Source: Vibrio sp. 14G-20
GTDB lineage: Bacteria; Pseudomonadota; Gammaproteobacteria; Enterobacterales; Vibrionaceae
Assembly (NCBI RefSeq): GCF_026241515.1
Contig: NZ_JAPHPW010000002.1
Location: 124,001 to 188,000 of the forward strand
Direction: 5' to 3'
DNA: 64,000 nucleotides
This document shows, one piece after another, positions 54,205-62,902 of the stretch. The position numbers were made by a program, and so were the translations under genes. The first letter of the stretch is position 1; each line of letters opens with the position of its first letter. Under the pieces are notes generated by a model. It saw nothing but the letters and a program-made list of their open reading frames with translations. It searched no databases and had not been told where the DNA came from.

Positions 54205-54235
54205 AAATGCCACAGCACGAATTGTGTGTGGCATT
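54205..54235. terminator. Hairpin after the zinc-ribbon gene
   Basis: AAATGCCACA / TGTGTGGCATT stem with a short T stretch; a weak terminator, possibly shared with the convergent gene. Confidence 0.6.
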
Positions 54236-54292
54236 TCAGAGCTGTTATTGAAGTTAAGAACTGATCTTGATGTTAAGAATCAGAGTCGAGTA

Positions 54293-54901
54293 TCAATGAA
54301 CTCTAATTCGCCCTTGAAGCTTGAGAAGTAACAACGAAACTATCGCTCCAGTTGTATCGCAAAGCATGTCTTTCTGAGCATCCCAAATATCACCTTGTGA
54401 GCCAAGGAATGCGATACCTTCATCACCACCTGCAATCTCCGCATACCACCACTCAATAATCTCATAACCTGCTGCAACACTCATGATAGCAAATAGCGCA
54501 AAGAAACAGGCCAGTACCGGTTGAGCCAGTTTTTTACGAATCAAGTACTCAGCGAGCGGGTAAGCGTAAAGACCAATCGAAAAGTGCGCCACGCGGTCAA
54601 AGTTATTACGTTCAGATCCAATCAGGTTATTAAACCAATCAAATGGCACTTCTGCGAAGGTATATTTCGCGCCTATCGTATGTAAAATCAGCCAGATAAA
54701 CATCAAAACGTAAGCTGTCTTAGTGAAGGTTAGCTTTGTTGATAGCCACCAGATTCCCACCAATATCGCAAGCGCTGGGACAATTTCGGCAATCCATACC
54801 GCTCTTGAAGAAGGAGCAAACGCAGAAAATAGAAACACAATCAGATAAAACGTTGTCAATGACAGTAATGGTCGATTTTGAGCAAGTGGCGTGATTGTCA
54901 T
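54293..54901 (-). CDS. DUF2238 inner membrane protein (YjdF-like)
   Basis: 202 residues from the ATG at 54901, matching E. coli YjdF (209); a frame to 54958 adds 19 polar residues before the first helix. Six TM helices are visible. The conserved polar segment NNFDRVAHFSIGLYAYPLAEYL and the later GYEIIEWWYAE and QGDIWDAQKDML are the family signature. Role unknown. Confidence 0.85.
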   Translation of the reverse strand: MTITPLAQNRPLLSLTTFYLIVFLFSAFAPSSRAVWIAEIVPALAILVGIWWLSTKLTFTKTAYVLMFIWLILHTIGAKYTFAEVPFDWFNNLIGSERNNFDRVAHFSIGLYAYPLAEYLIRKKLAQPVLACFFALFAIMSVAAGYEIIEWWYAEIAGGDEGIAFLGSQGDIWDAQKDMLCDTTGAIVSLLLLKLQGRIRVH

Positions 54902-55102
54902 ATCAAGATCTCTCGTCGAATTTTGTGATAGTGTTACACAGTAATGAACAGTGTTCAATTGGGTGTTGATTACCAGATTTGTTGAAAAGTAGTGTTATAG
55001 CCCAGTATCTAGACAAACGGTTGCTAGAGTTTCACAAAAGTTTGATTTACAACAAAGCGATCCTTAAAATCGCTCTATTACTACATAACAAGAAAGAAAG
55101 TC

Positions 55103-55942
55103 ATGAAACTGGAAACTGTCGATTACCTTGCTGACGACGCAGCAGAACAATTTGTTCGCTCTCTACGTGAAACTGGTTTTGGTGTTCTTAAAAACCACCC
55201 AATCCCGAAAGAGCTTGTTGAGTCAATTTACGAAAACTGGTACCAATTCTTCATTTCTGAAGAGAAAGAAAACTTCCACTTTAATGTTGAAACACAAGAT
55301 GGATATTTTCCACCTTCAGTGTCGGAAGTTGCAAAGGGCCACACTGTAAAAGACATCAAAGAGTACTTTCACGTATACCCTTGGGGTCAGATTCCTGAAC
55401 AACTGAAAGAACAGATTCTAGATTACTACCAACGTGCTAATGCTTTTGCTCAAGAGCTATTAGGTTGGGTTGAAGCACACGCGCCTCAAGAAGTACAAGA
55501 GAAGTTCTCAATCGCACTTTCTGAAATGATTAACGGCAGCGAGCAAACTCTGCTTCGCGTACTTCACTACCCACCAATGCAGGGTGATGAGGAGCCGGGC
55601 GCAATCCGTGCTGCAGCTCATGAAGACATTAACCTTCTAACGGTTCTGCCTGCGGCTAACGAGCCTGGCCTTCAAGTTAAATCTCAGAATGATGAGTGGA
55701 TTGATGTTCCATGTGACTTCGGTAACATGATCATCAACATCGGTGACATGCTGCAAGAAGCGTCTGGTGGTTACTTCCCATCAACGACTCACCGTGTAAT
55801 CAACCCATCAGGTGAACGCCAAGAGAAGTCTCGTATCTCTTTGCCTCTATTCCTTCACCCGAAGCCAGAAGTAGTGCTATCTGAAAAGTACACAGCAAAC
55901 GAATACCTAATGGAACGTCTAAGAGAACTTGGCGTTATCTAA
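55103..55942 (+). CDS. 2-oxoglutarate/Fe(II)-dependent oxygenase, IPNS family
   Basis: 279 residues. The iron ligands of the jelly-roll core are HED (His173, Asp175) and His230 in STTHRVINP. The Arg-x-Ser that binds 2-oxoglutarate is in KSRISLPLF. The N-terminal DIOX_N-like part starts ETVDYLADDAAEQFV. Enzymes of this type oxidise small molecules; bacterial relatives of unknown substrate are common. Single gene with its own terminator. Confidence 0.87.
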   Translation: MKLETVDYLADDAAEQFVRSLRETGFGVLKNHPIPKELVESIYENWYQFFISEEKENFHFNVETQDGYFPPSVSEVAKGHTVKDIKEYFHVYPWGQIPEQLKEQILDYYQRANAFAQELLGWVEAHAPQEVQEKFSIALSEMINGSEQTLLRVLHYPPMQGDEEPGAIRAAAHEDINLLTVLPAANEPGLQVKSQNDEWIDVPCDFGNMIINIGDMLQEASGGYFPSTTHRVINPSGERQEKSRISLPLFLHPKPEVVLSEKYTANEYLMERLRELGVI

Positions 55943-55964
55943 TCAGTTAAACTGTATATTCTTG

Positions 55965-55990
55965 AAGGCCAGCGTAATGCTGGCCTTTTG
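55965..55990 (+). terminator. Intrinsic terminator of the oxygenase gene
   Basis: AAGGCCAGC / GCTGGCCTT with loop gtaat and T tail. Confidence 0.85.
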
Positions 55991-56103
55991 TATATCTGGT
56001 GCAACGGATTGATGTTTATTTGATTTGAAACTCGACAAACTGGCGTAAATCGCTTTCAATTAATAAGACACTCAAATGCATATGGCAACGGGCCCACTTT
56101 ATT

Positions 56104-56742
56104 ATGTTAGACAATCCAGAATCACCAAGTCATCAGGATATTAGCCCTAATTTCCAAAAACATATGGAAAACCCGTTACTTTGGCCAATTATGGAAGTGC
56201 TAAAACAAAAACCAAGCGGATGGAAAGTACATACATTGGCAGCTCATCTGAACGGCCTTGGTTTTGTGCCAGTGTTGGATGCTGTGCCGGAGAAAGAGTT
56301 GTTTAAGAAGAACTTCCTCATTATGAATGCGCTTTATCAGCTTCAAGAAATCTTACACCCTGATGCTTGGCTCCAAGTCCAAGCGATGGACATTGAATTA
56401 ATGAATGGCCGTTATCACGGAAGCAGTCACAACATTGATCATCAAGACCCACTTCGAGACTACTACATTAATTGGGTTAACTATGAAGCGGACGAAGGCG
56501 AAGTCAAAAGGCTGTTGAACGAATTTTGGACTCGATACAGGAAGTTTGTTGGTGGTGATGAACTAGATATGGATCGAAGCCGAGCGTTAAACTTATTTGA
56601 GTTACCTTTAGATGCCACTCACCATGACATTAGAAAGCGTTGGCGACAATTGGCGTTGAGATGGCATCCAGACAGAGACGAGGGCAACACCGCAAAATTT
56701 CAAACGCTCTGTGAAGCGTGGCATGTATTGCGAAGCACGTAA
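56104..56742 (+). CDS. DnaJ-related protein with a C-terminal J domain
   Basis: 212 residues. The first 130 residues match the DnaJ-related domain found in gamma-proteobacteria (MENPLLWPIMEVLKQKPSGWKVHTLAAHL). A short J domain closes the protein: ALNLFELPLDATHHDIRKRWRQLALRWHPDRD, with the HPD tripeptide near 190 that stimulates DnaK ATPase. The J domain at the C-terminus is the reverse of the order in DnaJ. It probably brings DnaK to a special client. Confidence 0.85.
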   Translation: MLDNPESPSHQDISPNFQKHMENPLLWPIMEVLKQKPSGWKVHTLAAHLNGLGFVPVLDAVPEKELFKKNFLIMNALYQLQEILHPDAWLQVQAMDIELMNGRYHGSSHNIDHQDPLRDYYINWVNYEADEGEVKRLLNEFWTRYRKFVGGDELDMDRSRALNLFELPLDATHHDIRKRWRQLALRWHPDRDEGNTAKFQTLCEAWHVLRST

Positions 56743-56795
56743 TCTAACATAACTCTCGACTACGTAGTTTATTGAAACTCGAAACCCTAAAATAG

Positions 56796-56831
56796 AAAGC
56801 CCCACATTGTGAGTGATACAAGTAGGGCTTT
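56796..56831. terminator. Possible weak terminator between convergent genes
   Basis: AAAGCCC / GGGCTTT with a long loop, lying between the DnaJ-related and PBP2 genes. Confidence 0.4.
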
Positions 56832-56893
56832 GTCGTCATTGCGCTATGCGCTTTAACATACGTTATGTGTTGGAGCTATTTTATTTGTTGGTG

Positions 56894-58795
56894 CTAAGAG
56901 TGATCTTTGCTCTGTTGACCGCTTTTATGCTCAAACGCATAGTCGAGTACTTTACGGATATAAGGTGCCCCAACTTTTGAACCGCCGTTACCGTGCTCAA
57001 TAACCACAGTAGCGACATATTCAGGGTGCTCATACGGTGCGAAAGTCGTGTAAAGTGCGTGGTCAAGTAAATGCCTAGCAAGTTTCTTCGAGTTGTAGAC
57101 CTGATCTTTGGCAAGATCAAACACTTGTGCAGTTCCTGACTTTCCTCCACTCGTATATTCAGTTCCCTTAAATGCACGTCTGCCGCTGCCTCGACTACCG
57201 TGGTTCACGAGTCGCATCGCGTTGATCGGCACATCCCAAATTCTGTCCGGTACTTCAGTAATCGAGGGCATTGGTTCCGGTTCGACAAGTTGTTGCGTAC
57301 TGAAATCTTCACCGTGATCTAAGGTGGCTCTCAAGATATGAGGTGGCATCACCTTACCGTGATTAACCAATACTGACGTTGCTTTAGCAAGTTGCATTGG
57401 AGTAGATGTCCAATAACCTTGGCCAATACCAATCGGAACTGTGTCGCCCTGATACCAAGGGGTACGATAACGCATCATCTTCCATTCTCGAGTCGGCATG
57501 TTGGCGGTACTTTCTTCATAGATGTCGATGCCTGTCGGTTCACCAAATCCAAATCGGTTCATCCAACTTGAAATGCGGTCAATACCCAAGTCAAAAGCAG
57601 TTTGATAGAAGAACGAATCCACTGACTCTTCAATGGCTTGAGTTACATCGACAGGTCCGTGACCCCAACGTTTCCAATCACGCCACGCTTTGGAGTTAGG
57701 TTTAGAACCGGGAATCTGCCATGAACCATGATCATCACGAATGGTGTGCTCAGAGATAACATGTTCTTGCAGTCCTGCCACAGCCATGAATGGTTTGACG
57801 GTCGAAGCAGGAGGATAAACGCCTAAAGTCGTACGATTTACCAACGGGTGAGCTGGGTCATTCAATAAACGTTGGTAGTTCTTACTCGAAATGCCATCGA
57901 CGAAAAGGTTAGGGTCATAACTCGGGCTAGATGCCATCGCCAACACGCTGTTGTCTTTCGGATCGAGAATAACCGCGCTTCCGGTTCTGTGATCAAGTTG
58001 CTCAAAGACGTATTTTTGCAGCTCAAGGTCAATATTTAACACGATATCTTTGCCAGCTACTGGCGGCACGTACTCAATGGTTCGGACTATTCGCCCACGG
58101 CTGTTTACTTCAACTTCTTGATAGCCTTTGGTACCGTGCAGTATATCTTCGTAATAACGTTCAACGCCGAGCTTACCTATAATTGTTGTGGCTTGATAAT
58201 TCGCTTCTATCCCTTGTTCTTCAAGCTTTCTGAGATCGCTATCATTGATGTGTGCCACGTAACCAAGAACATGGGTAAGCACTTCACCATTCGGGTAAAA
58301 ACGTTTTAAGCTGGTATCGATCGATAGGCCGGGGAACTGGTACTGGTGCACGGAGAACTTCGCAATCTCTTCTTCCGTTAAGTTCTCTAGAATAGTCACT
58401 GGTTTAAAACGGCGGGTGTTGTGATAACGTTTTTTGAAACGAGCGATCTGCTCAGCATCACGGGGGACGTATTTGTCTAGCTTGGTGAGCATTGCATCAA
58501 CATCATCGGTTTGCTCTGGAATCATAGTCAGGTCAAAGACAAGCTTGTTTTCTGCAAGCAACACTCCGTTGCGGTCGTAAATAAGTCCACGAGTAGGGGC
58601 AATAGGTAATACTTTGATTCTGTTGCCATCGGCACGAGTTTGATAGCTTTTAAAATTTTCAACTTGAAGTCGGTATAGATTACCAACCAAGACAAGAGTG
58701 AACATCAAGATCCCACAAAACGCGACGATTACGCGATTTTTGAACAAGTTCACTTCGATTTTATGGTCACGCATCTTAACGCGTTTATGATTCAT
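56894..58795 (-). CDS. Penicillin-binding protein 2 paralogue, stand-alone
   Basis: 633 residues. One N-terminal TM helix (about 22-42), a PBP dimer/pedestal domain (60-230), and a transpeptidase domain with STVK (Ser331), SVD near 390 and KSGTA near 550. Segments such as NRFGFGEPTGIDIYEE and PIGIGQGYWTSTPMQLAKA match MrdA (PBP2). The usual GS before TVK reads AS (PPASTVKP). The normal mrdA lies beside rodA in the ybeB-rlmH cluster; here neither is adjacent, so this is likely a second copy. It would cross-link peptidoglycan in side-wall growth. Confidence 0.9.
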   Translation of the reverse strand: MNHKRVKMRDHKIEVNLFKNRVIVAFCGILMFTLVLVGNLYRLQVENFKSYQTRADGNRIKVLPIAPTRGLIYDRNGVLLAENKLVFDLTMIPEQTDDVDAMLTKLDKYVPRDAEQIARFKKRYHNTRRFKPVTILENLTEEEIAKFSVHQYQFPGLSIDTSLKRFYPNGEVLTHVLGYVAHINDSDLRKLEEQGIEANYQATTIIGKLGVERYYEDILHGTKGYQEVEVNSRGRIVRTIEYVPPVAGKDIVLNIDLELQKYVFEQLDHRTGSAVILDPKDNSVLAMASSPSYDPNLFVDGISSKNYQRLLNDPAHPLVNRTTLGVYPPASTVKPFMAVAGLQEHVISEHTIRDDHGSWQIPGSKPNSKAWRDWKRWGHGPVDVTQAIEESVDSFFYQTAFDLGIDRISSWMNRFGFGEPTGIDIYEESTANMPTREWKMMRYRTPWYQGDTVPIGIGQGYWTSTPMQLAKATSVLVNHGKVMPPHILRATLDHGEDFSTQQLVEPEPMPSITEVPDRIWDVPINAMRLVNHGSRGSGRRAFKGTEYTSGGKSGTAQVFDLAKDQVYNSKKLARHLLDHALYTTFAPYEHPEYVATVVIEHGNGGSKVGAPYIRKVLDYAFEHKSGQQSKDHS

Positions 58796-58984
58796 TGAAG
58801 CCTCAAGGGTTTGTTACATTTGGTTACACCTTTCGAATCGGAACTCTATATGAATATCGCCATAGTTTTGTAAAAGCTGTGTCATGATTTTTAGGATAAG
58901 CACAATATTAGTGGGTTTTATCGTTAAACAAGAGAAAGTGATGCAGGAGTCAGCCTGAACGCTTTAGGCATAGAGTTAGCGAAT

Positions 58985-59013
58985 AAAAAAACGGCTCTCA
59001 CAATGAGAGCCGT
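58985..59013 (-). terminator. Intrinsic terminator of the ABC-class ATPase gene
   Basis: ACGGCTCTCA / TGAGAGCCGT with loop caa; the A run on its left gives T on the minus strand. Confidence 0.88.
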
Positions 59014-59042
59014 CAATACAATTTATGATGCTTAAATCTAAC

Positions 59043-60698
59043 TTAGTTCGAAGGTTTGAACTGAGATTTACGCATACGGTTTAGTGCAGCCATTACATCC
59101 AATACTCTTGGTTTCGCTAAGTCACCGTAGTTTGGCATGTTCACGTGCCACTCATCGCTTAAGATAGCGCTAAACTCTTTAGCAGGGTTGTTTGACCAGC
59201 CCGGAGTTTGTGCAAACTGGAACCATGCCCAACCAATCGCGTTCACTTCTGAAGTCGACTCTAACTGCTCTAATGCAGAAAGATCCGCGAATTCTTTACC
59301 AAAACGCAGCGACTCTTTGCCTTTCGCATTAACTCGGAATTTACCGTCAGTAAGAATGTTCATCAGTGCTGCGCGGTTTAACGAGCGAGGAACAAACGTT
59401 TCTAATGCCGTCTCACATTCGTTAGTTCGTTGAGTAGGGTGTTGAGCAATGACTTCTTGTGCTTTTTCAGTTACGTCTACCGCTTGGTAGTCGTGCATTT
59501 GAATTACCGTGTCAGCTACATCTAAGTAATCACCAGAGCCACCCATTACCACGATAGTCGAGATGTCCATCTCTTCTCGAAGTTGGCCAATACGGTCAAC
59601 AAGTGGAGTGATAGGTTCAGCACCTTTGGATACTAGCGCTTGCATACGTTCATCACGAATCATGAAGTTCGTTGCTGACGTATCTTCATCAATAAGGAGC
59701 GTTTGTACACCGGCTTCAATAGATTCTTGTAACCAAGCCGCTTGCGATGTAGAACCTGATGCATCTTGGGTGCAGAAATTAGACGTATCTTTCTGCATTG
59801 GTAAATGGTTGATGTAGTTTGAAAGATTCAAGTTATGTACACATCGGCCATCTTCTGCACGGATCTTCATCGTATCCGTCGCCGTCACGATACCTTCACG
59901 ACCATCACCTGGAATATGGTTGTAAATAGAACGTTCAACAGCATTCAATAGTGTAGATTTACCATGGAAACCACCACCAACGATCAGTGTGATACCTTTA
60001 GGAATACCTAGGCCAGTCACATCACCTTTGTTTGGTGTGTTTAGCGTCACACTCAAAGACTCTGGTGCTAGGAAAGGAACCGCGCCTTTCATTGGTAGGT
60101 CGCAGTTACCTGCAATTCGAGGTAATACACTGCCATTTGCAACGAATGCCGCTAGGTTGTTTTCTTCTAATTGAGCACGCAATGCGTCTTGGTCTTCAAC
60201 GGCTTCACAATGTTTAACCATCGCTTCAATGTTGAGTTCGCGTTCAAGCGTTGCGCGACGAATAAACTTAGGCAAATAGAATGTAATGATGTTGATTGCT
60301 TTCTTTGCAAGAATACTGCGGCCATCAGCAGGTAGGTTGATACGAAAACGAATTTCGATACCGTGCTCGGTGAAAACCACAGATGTGTTATCCAAAACAG
60401 TTTGACCTGTTAGTGCGATAGACACAGTCGCTTCTTGCTTAGCAAATTCAGAGAAGCTACGTGCAATGAAATCACGTGCTGCTACTTGGTATTCATAAGA
60501 CTTTTCTTTAAGCCAATCTAACCCTGTTAACGACCAAGCGCGTGTTGCGCGAAAACGTGAAGATGAAGCATACGGGTCACCTTGAACGTGGTCGATGTGT
60601 AATTCGAAATCAGCAAAGTCGTATTGACCTTTAATTTGTTGATATGCGCGGAAGTTTTGTTTTTCGAGCTTTTTAAGCTTTGCAGTCAACTGATCCAT
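59043..60698 (-). CDS. ABC-class P-loop ATPase (ABC_ATPase family, PF09818-like)
   Basis: 551 residues. Walker A is GGGFHGKST near 248. The signature-like DASGSTSQAA lies near 315 and Walker B is LLIDEDTSATNFMIRD near 336. The N-terminal 180 residues form the conserved leading domain of this family. There is no TM segment, so it is not a transporter. The family includes a trypanosome RNA-editing protein (MRB1590) with a pore that fits nucleic acid, which suggests RNA or DNA work, but no bacterial role is established. Single gene. Confidence 0.85.
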   Translation of the reverse strand: MDQLTAKLKKLEKQNFRAYQQIKGQYDFADFELHIDHVQGDPYASSSRFRATRAWSLTGLDWLKEKSYEYQVAARDFIARSFSEFAKQEATVSIALTGQTVLDNTSVVFTEHGIEIRFRINLPADGRSILAKKAINIITFYLPKFIRRATLERELNIEAMVKHCEAVEDQDALRAQLEENNLAAFVANGSVLPRIAGNCDLPMKGAVPFLAPESLSVTLNTPNKGDVTGLGIPKGITLIVGGGFHGKSTLLNAVERSIYNHIPGDGREGIVTATDTMKIRAEDGRCVHNLNLSNYINHLPMQKDTSNFCTQDASGSTSQAAWLQESIEAGVQTLLIDEDTSATNFMIRDERMQALVSKGAEPITPLVDRIGQLREEMDISTIVVMGGSGDYLDVADTVIQMHDYQAVDVTEKAQEVIAQHPTQRTNECETALETFVPRSLNRAALMNILTDGKFRVNAKGKESLRFGKEFADLSALEQLESTSEVNAIGWAWFQFAQTPGWSNNPAKEFSAILSDEWHVNMPNYGDLAKPRVLDVMAALNRMRKSQFKPSN

Positions 60699-60816
60699 AA
60701 CGAGGAATGCCTATATAAAGGGAAGATAAAACAGAAAGGCGGCGATTATAAAAATCACCACCTATAGAGTAAAGAGAAAGTAGGCCTAAATCCAAAACAA
60801 AGTGTTCTTTTTCGCT

Positions 60817-62724
60817 TTAAGCGTAACGAGTTGTCCCCAAATAGTTTTGATTGATTAAGCTGTGTTCGAATTCTTGGCTCGGCATTGGCTTGCCATAAAG
60901 GTAACCTTGTCCTACGTCGCAGCCTTCATTAATAATAAATTGCTCCTGAACCTCCGACTCTATGCCTTCAATCGTGACTTTTAGGTCGAGCTTTTTGGCA
61001 ATTTGGACAATAGAACGAACAATTTCCGAGTCTTCGTGTGAGTTGAGCATTTGGTCGATGAAGCTCTTATCAATCTTAATGGTATCGAATGGGAATTTCT
61101 TCAGGTAACTGAATGAGGCATAGCCCGTACCAAAGTCATCTAGTGACAATGTAACGCCGATATCATGCAGAGATTCCAAGGTATTCTTGGCAACCACTTC
61201 ATCAGCAATCAGGCCGCTCTCCGTGACTTCAAGTTCTAAGAAACGAGGTTCTAGGTGGTAGGTTTCGAGTAGGTGAACCACTTGTTCCGCAAAGTGAATG
61301 TTCTTGAGTTGAATCGCAGATACATTGACGGCCATTTTGAAATCGTCAACGTATTCAGTCCACTCTTTAGCTTTTTCAATCGCATTGCGCAGTACAAAGC
61401 TACCCACTTCGAAAATCAAACCGTTTTGCTCAGCCATGTGGATCAGGGTTTCGTTAGAGATATCGCCCAAAACAGGGTGCCGCCAACGAAGTAAAGCTTC
61501 TGCACCAACCCAGCGATGCGTCAACGGACAAACTTTGGGTTGAAAATAGAGCATAAGGTCATCATTACGAACGGCTTGAAGCAAATAGCCTTCGATTTTA
61601 TTAATGTGGGTTTGTTCTTCGGTATGGGAATGAGAGTAGTAAGCGAACTTTTGGCCTGAATCTTTACAGGCTAGCATCGCTTCAGAAGATTTCTGAAGAA
61701 TGCTCTCCGCGTCATCTTCGTCGTTGGTAATAGCAATCCCAATAAAGGCGTGTAAATGCACTTTGTCACTTTCGATATCGAATTCTGAATGGCCAACTTT
61801 AACTAACGTCTGGCAAAGTTCTTCAACGCGATGGTGCAAATCTTTAACGCTAAACGCCAACACGAGGTCAACCGAAGTAGGGCGTGCAGTTAATACATCG
61901 ATATCAGAAAGACTGTCGATGCGTTTTCGGTACTCAACCAGTACTTGGTCTAACGCGTTATAGCCGTATCGAGCCTGTATGCGCCTGCCGTTGGTAAAAC
62001 AAATATGAACGACGGCAAATGAGCTGCCTGTCAGCCTTCTCTGTGACAGTAGCTTGTGGTTTAAGCGAGATTCAAATGCGTTTCGGTTTAAAAAGCCTGT
62101 GCCGAGATCGTGATTCTTTTGGAAATTGATCTTTTGTTCTGCTGCTTTTCGCTTATCAATCTCTTGATTCAATGAATAATTAAGACTCGCAAGATCTTTA
62201 GTCCGAGTATAAACACGGTTTCTTAAGTCTCTATTCATTTGAGTGAGCTTAGCATGTTGAAACAGGGTTTTAAGCTGAGACTCTATCGAGGTGCGAAAGC
62301 TCTGTAAAAGCTTGATATAGGTGGGAGTGTAGTGGTTTTCTTTCGAGTCTAAAATGCAGATAGTGCCAAATAATTCACCATTCGGCCAAAGCAGCGGAAT
62401 GCCACAATAAGAGACTAAACCGAGCTTTATGTCTGGGTTGTTTCCCCAGGCAGGATCGGCGAGGGCATTGGGCACAACAAGTTGTTGTTGAGACTCCATC
62501 ACCGTTTCACAGTAAAGCCCATTGCCTAAGGTTTCAGAATCCCCTTTGTTGTATGGATTGTTTTTACTGCGACTAGTAGAGAATACTTCAATGTAGTTGG
62601 CGTGAACACGCATGATGAGCGCGGCAGGCACTTGAGTGATTTGAGCTAAGAGGTCAACAATGTTCTGCCAACCGGACTCCATATCGTCTGGAATATCTAA
62701 GTCAATCGTTTTTATTTTCTTCAT
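60817..62724 (-). CDS. GAF-GGDEF-EAL protein with degenerate GGDEF, probable c-di-GMP phosphodiesterase
   Basis: 635 residues from the ATG at 62724, five bases after GGAG; a TTG five codons upstream is weaker. The N-terminal GAF sensor (about 10-160) is followed by a coiled-coil, a GGDEF domain (about 205-365) and an EAL domain (375-625). The GGDEF site, expected near 283, reads PTSVDL, so cyclase activity is lost. The EAL site is complete: EALLRW near 407, NVSAIQL, TESG, DDFGTGY, IKIDKSF, EGIESE and QGYLYGKP. It should degrade c-di-GMP under GAF control. Confidence 0.9.
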   Translation of the reverse strand: MKKIKTIDLDIPDDMESGWQNIVDLLAQITQVPAALIMRVHANYIEVFSTSRSKNNPYNKGDSETLGNGLYCETVMESQQQLVVPNALADPAWGNNPDIKLGLVSYCGIPLLWPNGELFGTICILDSKENHYTPTYIKLLQSFRTSIESQLKTLFQHAKLTQMNRDLRNRVYTRTKDLASLNYSLNQEIDKRKAAEQKINFQKNHDLGTGFLNRNAFESRLNHKLLSQRRLTGSSFAVVHICFTNGRRIQARYGYNALDQVLVEYRKRIDSLSDIDVLTARPTSVDLVLAFSVKDLHHRVEELCQTLVKVGHSEFDIESDKVHLHAFIGIAITNDEDDAESILQKSSEAMLACKDSGQKFAYYSHSHTEEQTHINKIEGYLLQAVRNDDLMLYFQPKVCPLTHRWVGAEALLRWRHPVLGDISNETLIHMAEQNGLIFEVGSFVLRNAIEKAKEWTEYVDDFKMAVNVSAIQLKNIHFAEQVVHLLETYHLEPRFLELEVTESGLIADEVVAKNTLESLHDIGVTLSLDDFGTGYASFSYLKKFPFDTIKIDKSFIDQMLNSHEDSEIVRSIVQIAKKLDLKVTIEGIESEVQEQFIINEGCDVGQGYLYGKPMPSQEFEHSLINQNYLGTTRYA

Positions 62725-62830
62725 ATGACTCCGAGTCAATTATGCTAAATGCATCAACACATCCTGTGTTAATTATGATGAACCAAATAAACTGTGAATC
62801 TTACGTTAATTAAGTATAAGAAATGTTGCA

Positions 62831-62864
62831 CAAAAAAACCTCCGCAATTTTGCAGAGGTTTTCA
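62831..62864 (-). terminator. Intrinsic terminator of fabV
   Basis: ACCTCCGCA / TGCAGAGGT (one mismatch) with an A run on the left, which is T on the minus strand, directly after the fabV stop. Confidence 0.75.
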
Positions 62865-62902
62865 AATGTGAATCCGGGTCTCAGTAATGAGATAAGTTTC
62901 GA

